The notes under the pieces were generated by a model, which made no database searches, was not told the DNA's origin, and saw only the letters and a list, made by a program, of their open reading frames with translations. A program made the position numbers and the translations under genes. A stretch of 13,442 bases of DNA from Discostella pseudostelligera (Eukaryota > Bacillariophyta > Thalassiosirophyceae > Thalassiosirales > Thalassiosiraceae), in contig JALLBK010001232.1 of NCBI GenBank assembly GCA_036940085.1, positions 1 to 13,442 on the forward strand, in the 5' to 3' direction. Positions 6,148-13,442 of this stretch are shown here, piece after piece (within the stretch, counting starts at the first letter, position 1; the number at the start of each line of letters is the position of its first letter).

Positions 6148-9100
6148 ATGATCATGGCAATTGCCCCCGATACTGCTATGGCCACCACTCCTACGAATGG
6201 TAGCGGTAGTTTCGACGGTCAAGACGAAAAGTCGTCGTCACCGTCGAGGCGAAGAAATAGTAATGAGATGACATCGAGAGCGGAGGCAGATCGTGGCGGT
6301 GGCGGCGCCAATGAAGTCACCGACGACGACGATGGCGACGTGTGCTCACTGGATGTCGATATTTCAAACGGGGGAAATGAGGAGAAAATTAATGATGATG
6401 AGGACAGCCTCCATGACAAGTCGGCGGCGGCTACAAAGGCAGCGGGGGCGGATACTACTTCTACTCTCGCAACGCCCAAAGCGACTGAGCTTATTGGCGA
6501 GGTCCCTGCACTCCTCCGCAAACTACCAACTAGTCGACCGTCGGTGTCGTCATCTTCGTCTTCCAAGCAGGGTGCTGGTGCGAACGCCTACACAGACCTC
6601 TCCCTCGAAGAGGAGTGGATCTTGGTCGACAGACTTCACAAGACTTTATCAAAGGGTGTACTAGTCTGTTGGATTAGCCTCGTCATACTCTGTTACTTTA
6701 TTGTACCCAAAGAGTGTATCCAGTGGTACACTGGCGCGGAACGGAATGCCGCGCTTGTGAATTTATCCATCTTGACCACTGCGGTTGTTACGAAGCACAT
6801 CCCTCTACTCTGGGAGATGAACATCAAAGATATGGCAATGCCATCCAACGTTATCGCCACCCCGTCATCGTCGTCGTCACGACAGAGCGGCAGCGAGGGG
6901 GGAAGTCGACGAGGTGCTACCAAGGCCATGCCGTTGGGGAGGACATGCATATCGGGCATATTGGGTGGAGGGATGGTCACACAATTCATTGCCATAATGA
7001 CTGCAGCCATCATGGTGTGCTTTCCTGTCCCCGTTATGGTAGATCCCATCCTTGGTAGTAGAGTCCATCTCATCCGATGGTGCGAATGGACACCCTGCGC
7101 TGGATTCATGACCCTCATGATGGATTTAGTCGATGCCCCCCAATACGATGGGGAGAAATTCACCCATCCGTGGAAAACCATGTTCCTTGTGGCTGGGATG
7201 GAATCGCTCTCGTCGTGTTGCGCATTGATCTTTCCATTCTGTACCAACTTTTATGTTTGGATGATAGTGATGACCTTTAGCTGTGTTACCTACAGTGCCG
7301 TGCTTTATCGGAACTATCAAAAAAGGTTGTCATTCGTCACGTGTCGATGGAGAGGTGGACGGAGTGTAGATGAAGTCGAATTGTATGAGCGGGCACGGAC
7401 GTCCTTGGCACTCAATTTCGTATGCAGTGTCGTTTGGACGATGATTGTTATTTCGTACTTTGTCACATCGTGCGGTCACATGGTATTATCGGAACGATGG
7501 ACAATTTTCCATGACCCGGCCATAACTATGATTGGTGAATGCAGTATGGATTTGCTTGCCAAGTGGCTCTTCATGTCACTGATTGTCGATGCTCACAATT
7601 CCATCTTTGATGAGTCGAAGCGTGCCAAGCGACGGTTGGTGGAGCTTCGGAATATGATGAGCGTGGTGTGGGAGAATTCTTCGGACACAATCGCCATTTC
7701 TGTTCGGAAGATTTCTGGGAATGTTACCTCGATGGTCAGTCCATCCTTCTTTAAGGCAGCACTATGTGGCATGGGGAGAGACAAAATTCAGGATATTAGT
7801 GCCGTCGTTTTAGAACACAGTTCCGAGGACATGAAATTGAGAAGAGAGGCGCACCCAAATAAATTCCCGGATGTCGGTATTGAAGTTATTCGGAAAGCTG
7901 ACTTCGACGGCGTTGATTTCCATTTCACGGGTAATAATGTTGGCTTGGGATACATCTGGCAAGAAAATAAGGCCATGGAGTTCCTCGTCGTTGCATTCAC
8001 TGACATGCTTGCGCATGCATGGCATAACAAAGCAGAGGAGATCTTGTTTGAGTACGTTACCACTGCCATTAAAGATGGGACCACAACGATTAAGTTTGAG
8101 GTGACATTGACGAGGCTAGAAGGGGATGCGATAGTCTTAGTTGTGAGGAATGTTTCAGAGAGATATCAACGGTTTGAGGCTGAGAAACGATTTATATTCG
8201 AAACCACTGCCCGTCAGAGAGACGCAGAGGCTAATCGCTTCACAAGACATGAGGTTAAGAATGGTATCCTGGCGGCAATTGAGATTTGCGGCAATATCCA
8301 TGATCAGCTGTCGAACAATCCACTACACCTGCTGAAAGACTCACCGCTTGTCATGGGAAATAGAAAGTCCTTAGGTATCGAGAGTGTTGACGAGTTGGAT
8401 CGCACTTTACATGAAGTATTGGATATTATTCTAGCTGGAACGGTATGTGTTGATTACAGCTCAGTATTGCCTCGCATGTTCACGTCACATCAAATTATTG
8501 TCTAAAAATTTGCTCGTTGTCCACTTCGTTTAGATGGCAAGGGATATTATCAATGGAATTTATGTTCCGCGTATCGAACATATTGATTTGAACTTCATCC
8601 TGGGACAAATGCGAGGATTCAAGGCAAGGGAAGGTCAACTGTCTTTCGCAAGCACACCATCGCCATTGCCGATACTGTTGTCTGATCCGGGTCTAATCAA
8701 ATGCATACACGGAAACGCAATTAGAAACTCCCTGAAATATGGCAAGATCGGAGGTGAAATTAAGACGGAGGCTAAGTACGACGAAGCCACGGGTATTTTT
8801 AAAATGACCGTTGTCAACTCACCTGGACTTGGTCATGAAAAGTTGGTTGAGATGGGCTCTCGTGCAAGCGAACTTGTCTTCTCTCACGGCACGCGCCTAC
8901 ACAAGGACTCTGATCTTGGCAAACAATATCATTCAGCAGGCGATGGTGCATGGATTATTCGGAAGTGTGCCACCATTCTTAGTGGGGAAGTGGACATTAC
9001 ATTCGAACACGATAGAACAGTGTTTAAGTTCCAGGCCCCAATCAAACTTGGTACCCCTTCCCCTCAAGATGTCGATGACTTCCACCTTCCATCAGATGTT

Positions 9101-9889
9101 TGGGGCATCGGAATAGACGACTCGACGATCCAGCGCAAGTTGTTACGTGTCCTCTTTGAGCACATTGGAATCCCAGAACCTCGTCAAATCATTCTCGGTC
9201 AGAATGCTGACGAAATTGTGGGTTTTGTCGATTTCGTCGTCGACTTTGTAAATCGTCACCCATCCGGTCGCTTCTTCCTCGTTGCAGATGAGAATATCGA
9301 GTTTGCTGATGCCAACACCCATGCACATATTTCGGGATCGGATTGCATCAAGCTTATACGCACTGCTCTTAGCCCTGAACAAGAATCGAGGATGCTGGCA
9401 ATAGTCAGATCGGCAAATGATTGTACTCAAGACTTGGCGTTATACCACTCAAAATCTCACGGGGTCATGCCGAAGGTTCCAATGCGAGGCACAGGTGTAA
9501 GGGAAACAGTTTATAGTCTTTGGAGAGAGCGCTTTCCCGATGATGAAGGAGATGACTCCAGTTCTCCACTCGCGACTTTTGATAACATCCCTGACATCCT
9601 CCTTGGCTTAACGTCAGTATCAACTGTTGAGTTGCTTGCGGAGGTAGAACAGATCGACAATCTATGTGTTCAAAATCCACATAATTCTCGGTTTGATCAG
9701 TGGCACGCCTTATGGGACAAGCTCCACAAACTCAAGGGTGATCTTATATCTGTGAACGACGAAGATACTTTGACTGAAGCTATCAATTTGATCGAGGCAT
9801 TAAGGGATGGAAACCAGCCTGCAGCTGATTTTATGTCAACATGGATGCAGATACGTGCGGCTGTTGTCTCATTCATATCCAAACATTAA
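6148..9889 (+). CDS. Hybrid histidine kinase: 8 TM (rhodopsin-like)-PAS-HisKA-HATPase-REC-HPt
   Basis: Exons 6148-8442 and 8534-9889 encode 1216 aa. Residues 1-165 are acidic and Ser/Gly-rich, with no fold. Hydrophobic segments lie at about 170-189, 201-222, 270-296, 309-328, 343-366, 368-388, 420-443 and 460-481; RWCEW (310-314) and MDLLAK (Asp468, Lys472) recall microbial rhodopsin helices C and G. A basic helix leads to a PAS-like region (about 500-670) ending RNVSERYQRFEAEKR. The H box is RHEVKNG with His701. The ATPase has an N box HGNAIRNSLKYG (Asn826, Asn830), an altered G1 (NSPGLG, Asn860) and GDGAWI (901-906). The receiver has Asp960-Asp961, phospho-acceptor Asp1017 (VADEN), Ser1058 and Lys1079. 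The C-terminal HPt-like stretch is KLHKLKG (His1163). The role inferred is a membrane sensor autophosphorylating His701 and relaying through Asp1017 to His1163. ATG 6148 is the first in frame; 6154 is an alternative. Confidence 0.85.
8443..8533 (+). other. Intron of histidine kinase gene (phase 0)
   Basis: The donor GTATGT at 8443 and the acceptor TTCGTTTAG ending at 8533 define a 91-nt intron. It splits the second helix of the dimerisation domain: DIILAGT joins MARDIINGIYVPR. The second exon begins with an ATG codon, so the two halves can be mistaken for two genes. Confidence 0.9.
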
Positions 9890-10362
9890 TTTAGGTGAAA
9901 GTAAATCTATCACCCGACTAATGATTTATCTCCTTCGCCAGAGCTCATGGTGAGACGAAGACAATCAAGTACGTTATTACCGTGCGGAATCATTATTATT
10001 TGACATCGATACTATGGTCGTATGGTAGATACAGCGCAGCCTGATGAAGCAGTACAAATTATTGAATTGCGAGTTCCCGCCATTTTTATTAAAGGTGATG
10101 ATCGGTGATCGGTACGATATGGTATTGTCGATCGTCGACCACTAACACTACACTCACACTTACTCCCTTCACAATCCACCATTAATACCACTGCTCCTTC
10201 TCTACCCTACTCTTGAGCTAGAGAAATGCTCCACCCGCGAATCCCTACCTAATACGCGAACTCTCCTGCGCTTCCGTTACATGAACATCACCGTCGCCCG
10301 ACGCTTCGACCTCGCCCACGCAGACTTGTATTAGTTATTGGCTGTTGTTACCCTTTCGGGAT
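9890..10362. other. Intergenic region before bestrophin gene
   Basis: These 473 bp lie between two plus-strand genes. They hold the kinase 3' end and the bestrophin promoter and leader. One E2F-like box sits at 10074-10087 (minus orientation), followed by short GATCGGT repeats at about 10096-10113 and a CT/CA-rich stretch (10140-10215). A short upstream reading frame (10281-10334, 17 codons) ends before the bestrophin ATG. No other gene is visible. Confidence 0.6.
10074..10087 (-). promoter_or_regulatory. E2F-like box upstream of bestrophin gene
   Basis: Read on the minus strand the site is AAAAATGGCGGGAA, sharing TGGCGGGA with the three boxes before the AFG2-like gene. It lies about 280 bp upstream of the bestrophin ATG. 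A factor binding here is inferred from the motif alone. Confidence 0.35.
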
Positions 10363-11763
10363 ATGGATTCGGCATTTGTGGAAGGTCATTGTGCGCCAAC
10401 TACAACTAGTACTACTACGTCTCGATGTGAAGATGACAGTCCCACAACATATGATAAGACTCTGCAGGCGATACTTTGTCCTACGCGGCTGAATGCACTG
10501 AACTCGTCGGACATTCCACCCGTTCCTTACAACACGTATTCTCTCACTTCTAACATCCTATCAATTCATGGGCGCAATTTTTCCATGCTTGCTCTTCCCC
10601 TGCTATACTTTTTTCTCTGGGGCTTGCTCTGGTGGATTATTTTCTTCAATAATTGGATTGATGCGGATGGGAAATTTCAAGAGTACGTGGCATCGCTCTC
10701 TGAACTGGTGGATCCTCTCGTGACTCCTCTTTCATTCTTAATGACATTCAGATTGGGTAGAGCCGCTGTTCGATGGTGGGAGGTGAGCAAGTTACTTGTT
10801 TTTGAGCATTTATCATTCCAAGGTGACAAGTCATACCACTGACCTACTACTCCGACTTGGCAGGCTCGTTCGTCGGCCGGGAAGATTGTAGCGATCTGTA
10901 GGTGCAATATTTCCATGGTGTCTGCTGCATTAATGCACAATCGAAAGCAAAAAATCCGAAATAAAATTGACACCAAGATTAGAAAGTACGGAGATGAGGA
11001 GGAAATTGAGCTATTGTGTGAATACTCACGTTGGTTGGCGGTGTTCCCGATCGCAGTGAAACATTTCTTGCGACCAGCCACACGGCCAGGCTGGGAGAAA
11101 GACGACAGGTACAATCATGTACGGCTTGAGATTGGTGCATTGCTTTCGGATGAAGATATTGCCTCTGTCATGAAGGAATACGATGATGACGATGGAAACC
11201 CAACGTTTGATGCATGCTCTGCTGGGTACCGAGTACGGGATGCACCCCTCGTGGTGTTGAATCATTTGCATCGATTGACCTATGGTATTACACATTGTTC
11301 TTTCTCTGCTGATCCAGATTTACTATCCTCGCCCACATTGCATAATGGACGAGGAGCCTTCCTCGAAACAATTTCTGGACAACTCAACCAGCTATTTTAT
11401 GCGTATGGGGCGATGGAACGGATACAGGGCTCGCCTTTACCATTCGTCTACGCAATTCATCTTCGGTTCTTTTTGCTTGTTTATCTTTTGCTGTGGAACT
11501 TGACGTCAGTGGCGGAGTATGGTTGGTTGGTGAGTAAATATATAATAGTCATGCCGCTCATTACTCTACTGGCTTATTTTGCAGTGTAGTCTCTGCCTTT
11601 CCTTTTCCTTTTCAATTGGTCCCTTCTCGGGATCGAGGCTGCTGCTGTAGTTTGTGAGAGTCCTTTTCACTATAATCCAAACCACTTGACTCTGGGAAAA
11701 GTTGCAGTGCTGGTGGCAAGGAACATCGCTCAGGCGATGACTCAGAGTAGATACTCCTCATAG
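10363..11763 (+). CDS. Bestrophin-family anion channel
   Basis: Exons 10363-10782, 10864-11529 and 11590-11763 give 419 aa. Bestrophins are pentameric anion channels (chloride, bicarbonate); in microalgae some sit in thylakoids and aid CO2 concentration. Residues 1-60 are Thr/Ser-rich and show no clear signal or plastid peptide, so plastid targeting is not supported. SIHGRNFSML (67-76) is the family's HGR entry to helix 1 (about 75-96). TFRLGRAAVRWWE-AR (about 128-142), across the first splice, is the bestrophin R-W-W-E-A-R hallmark. A long charged middle includes EYDDDDGN, which might bind cations. The last exon gives LFLFNWSLLGIEAAAV and CESPFHYNPNHLTL, the usual GIE...PF...NHL close. The ATG at 10363 is the first in frame. 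It converges on the MFSD5-like gene. Confidence 0.87.
10783..10863 (+). other. Intron 1 of bestrophin gene (phase 0)
   Basis: The donor GTGAGC at 10783 and the acceptor TTGGCAG ending at 10863 bound an 81-nt intron with an in-frame stop. Splicing joins AVRWWE to ARSSAGK and rebuilds the family's WWEAR motif; a CTGAC-like branch sequence (CCACTGACC) lies near 10837-10845. Confidence 0.9.
11530..11589 (+). other. Intron 2 of bestrophin gene (phase 0, tandem acceptors)
   Basis: The donor GTGAGT is at 11530. Two acceptors lie 5 nt apart: TTTTGCAG ending at 11584 and GTGTAG ending at 11589. Only the second (60-nt intron) keeps the frame, giving EYGWL-SLPFLFLFNW and then GIEAAAV. The first shifts the frame and soon meets a stop; reading through ends at TAG within the intron. 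Confidence 0.75.
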
Positions 11764-11936
11764 TCATTGGGGTCGTTTTACTGGCTACAGTTTGCTTTCG
11801 AACTAATTGGTGATTGAGATGAATCGTGGTTACACTTAACATCGCTCTTAATATTAAAGTTCACTCTCTGAAAATAATAATGTAGCCGAGTTCGCCAGAA
11901 CTCATCTCTAATTGATCTAAGCAGTAAGCCAGTGCA
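11764..11936. other. Convergent 3' ends of bestrophin and MFSD5-like genes
   Basis: This 173-bp, AT-rich gap separates two stop codons facing each other and must hold both 3' UTRs. I see no terminator-like hairpin or further gene. Confidence 0.55.
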
Positions 11937-13442
11937 TCATTGTGATTTAACTTTCACCTGCTCCTTGTCTTGCCGTCCATTGATTAATGTTGCCTGCAAA
12001 GCAGCAGCTATTAAAAATAACCCACTAACAATACCATACACCTTGTAATGTTCAAATACGTCTGTAGCATGTGTCCCCGAAACAACCACCGCATTGAGTG
12101 GCAACCGAAAGATATTCATTATTGCACCTTGATACGCATCCGGAACGTATTTGGAACGCAGCGTTCCTGCAATGGGAGATGATAACCCCACACAAAATTC
12201 TATCATGATGAAGCTTAGCAAAATCCTCTCAAAGCACGCATTTGCCGGTGCACAGCATAGGCATATCGCCGGCACCGACATGGCAATGCTAGCCATAATG
12301 TAGGCGAACACAGCAGAAACCTCAGCCGCATTCACTTTGGTAGTGAGTTTCGTTCCAAAAAAATGTTCTAATGGTTGGAAGGCAATTCCGCCAATAGTAA
12401 TAGCCATCATTAGCGCTGAGAAGACGCAACCTGTTGGTACGCCACCAGGAGGCTCCATTGACAATAGAGTTGGTACCCACATGAAGACAAACTTTGATTG
12501 TCAGGTCATCATGACATCCGAAGGAGAGAGAAGTACATAATTAGTTGGGTATAACGTAATGATAAAATTGTTCATCCTTCATCAAGAACTTACAGTGTAA
12601 ATCCCCCCTTCACTCAATGCCTGTATTAAGCCAATCCGAAGCACACGAGAATCACTTCCCACTAGTTTCCATCCATCCGTGAACTGCTTATACAGTGATG
12701 AGTCTTCATGACCTCCATCCTGAGCCTCACCATAGTTCTCTTCCCATCGAAGGACTAGAACAAGCGCAAGTGTTGTGAGTGCGATGGCACCCTGAAATGG
12801 ACCAATTTGGCCAAGCGCNTCGAAGGACTAGAACAAGCGCAAGTGTTGTGAGTGCGATGGCACCCTGAAATGGACCAATTTGGCCAAGCGCGTCCTCCAA
12901 AACTTGGGCAATTACTCCCGCTAAGATGGCAGTGGCACCGTTGCCAATCGAGCACTGCAAATTAATTGGAGCGATTAATGAGCAGTGAGTAACCAACACT
13001 GACAAATTGAAGTCAACCAAAATACTGTCAAACAACAAACACACCTCAGAATAAGTCCTGGCCATCCATTCCTCTGGAAACCCCCTCTTCCTATGCTCCG
13101 TAGCCATCCAACTCTCAAATGCAGAGAAGAGTAAATTGGTCGAAATCCCCCCCAATATACGTCCCAACAACAACGTTCGGAAGTCATTGTAGTGCTCAAT
13201 CCAATTAATCAATATTTCCAAAATGCAGTAGACGATGCAAGATCGCTTCCGGCCAAACTTATCCACCAATGATCCAAGAAAGGGAGCGAAGATAGCCCCA
13301 GTTAAGAACCCGGTAAGGAACAATGCCGATATATTCACATTGTAAGATAGATAGAGAGTGTACATGTGAGTACCCTGCATCCAATCAGCCAACATAATCA
13401 CCAGGTAGACCGAGAGGTAACTGCGTCGGAAGGTATCGAATT
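11937..13442 (-). CDS. MFSD5: MFSD5-like (molybdate-anion type) MFS transporter, 5' end outside window
   Basis: Minus-strand exons 13442-13045, 12954-12594 and 12491-11937 give about 412 aa once a 73-nt assembly insertion is discounted; the N-terminus lies beyond the right edge. The first visible residues (FRRSYLSVYLVIMLADWMQG) match the MFSD5 pattern, followed by MFS motif A GSLVDKFGRKR, the motif B-like LGRILGGISTNLLFSAFESW and EHRKRGF. After splicing come TYSE-CSIGNGATAI, WEENYG, SEGGIYT-FVFMWVP and the C-terminal YVPDAYQGAIMNIFRLPLN, all in family order. In plants and algae relatives are called MOT2 and move molybdate; in animals the role is less clear. At 12747-12891 a direct repeat with one N breaks the middle exon's frame. 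This is best seen as an assembly fault, not a pseudogene. Confidence 0.87.
12492..12593 (-). other. Intron of MFSD5-like gene before last exon (phase 0)
   Basis: The donor GTAAGT begins at 12593 and an AAAG acceptor ends at 12492 (102 nt). The join reads GGIYT-FVFMWVPTL, like the animal MFSD5 YTFVFLWTPAL. The acceptor lacks a strong pyrimidine tract next to it, so it rests mainly on the protein match. Confidence 0.8.
12747..12891. repeat. Perfect 72-bp direct repeat around a single N (assembly join)
   Basis: Bases 12747-12818 and 12820-12891 are identical over 72 bp and are separated by one N at 12819. Together they add 73 nt to an exon of the MFSD5-like gene and shift its frame. Removing one copy plus the N gives LVLR-WEENYG, the expected family sequence. 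Two contigs whose ends overlap were probably placed side by side without merging. Confidence 0.95.
12955..13044 (-). other. Intron of MFSD5-like gene after first visible exon (phase 0)
   Basis: The donor GTGTGT begins at 13044 after TCT GAG, and the acceptor TTTGCAG ends at 12955 (90 nt). Splicing joins WMARTYSE to CSIGNGATAI, agreeing with the MFSD5 S-(x)n-GNG stretch after the LTFS-like motif. Confidence 0.87.

Noticed and set aside
6219..7247. Several overlapping frames on both strands inside the kinase N-terminal and membrane region
   Set aside because: They are shadows of the repetitive Ser/Asp/Gly codons of the real gene and show no homology-like motifs.
10345..10362. Bestrophin start at 10345
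   Set aside because: It is a TTG codon; the first ATG in frame is 10363.
12727..12955. MFSD5-like gene as a frameshifted pseudogene or real tandem duplication
   Set aside because: An exact 72-bp repeat around a single N is explained by an assembly join; all other parts of the gene are intact and family-like.
1..13442. Bacterial operon or mobile element origin
   Set aside because: Spliceosomal introns, alternating strands and eukaryotic families rule out an operon; no terminal repeats, transposase or integrase is visible.

Overview
This window looks like nuclear DNA of a photosynthetic stramenopile, most likely a diatom. That is an inference from several signs: short introns (60-106 nt) with GT-AG ends, no bacterial operon structure, densely packed genes on alternating strands, and eukaryotic families (AFG2/SPATA5 AAA ATPase, MFSD5-type and SLC18B1-type carriers, bestrophin, JmjC protein) beside a plant/alga-style hybrid histidine kinase. 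I see no rRNA, tRNA, CRISPR array or transposon.

Layout, left to right. (1) A minus-strand MFS carrier, SLC18B1-like, runs off the left edge (1-518). (2) A 256-bp divergent promoter carries E2F-like TGGCGGGA boxes. (3) A plus-strand double-AAA ATPase of the AFG2/SPATA5 type (775-3999) contains a 75-nt intron that is in frame and stop-free, so it is easily missed. (4) Convergent with it, a minus-strand, three-exon, membrane-anchored JmjC protein resembling JMJD8 (4059-5404). (5) A 743-bp divergent intergenic region with no convincing gene. (6) A plus-strand, two-exon hybrid histidine kinase of 1216 aa (6148-9889): disordered acidic N-terminus, eight hydrophobic segments, PAS-like region, HisKA, HATPase, receiver, HPt. 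(7) A 473-bp intergenic region. (8) A plus-strand, three-exon bestrophin-like channel (10363-11763). (9) Convergent with it, a minus-strand MFSD5-like carrier (11937-13442, 5' end outside the window), whose middle exon is broken by a perfect 72-bp direct repeat around a single N. That is almost certainly an assembly join, and collapsing it restores the family sequence.

The most interesting object is the histidine kinase. Its membrane domain carries residues recalling microbial rhodopsins: RWCEW in one helix, and MDLLAK with Asp468 and Lys472 in the last helix, spaced like the retinal-lysine helix. There is also one extra N-terminal hydrophobic segment, as in known enzymerhodopsins. The rest of the polypeptide holds every phosphotransfer residue of a multistep relay (His701, Asp1017, His1163). 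It may be a diatom light-sensing kinase with the whole relay in one chain. This is a hypothesis from motifs, not a proven assignment.

The genes do not form an obvious pathway. They are separate transcription units of a compact genome, four of the six being membrane proteins. Gene models were built by hand: seven of the eight inferred introns are phase 0, and all were chosen because splicing restores family-like sequence.
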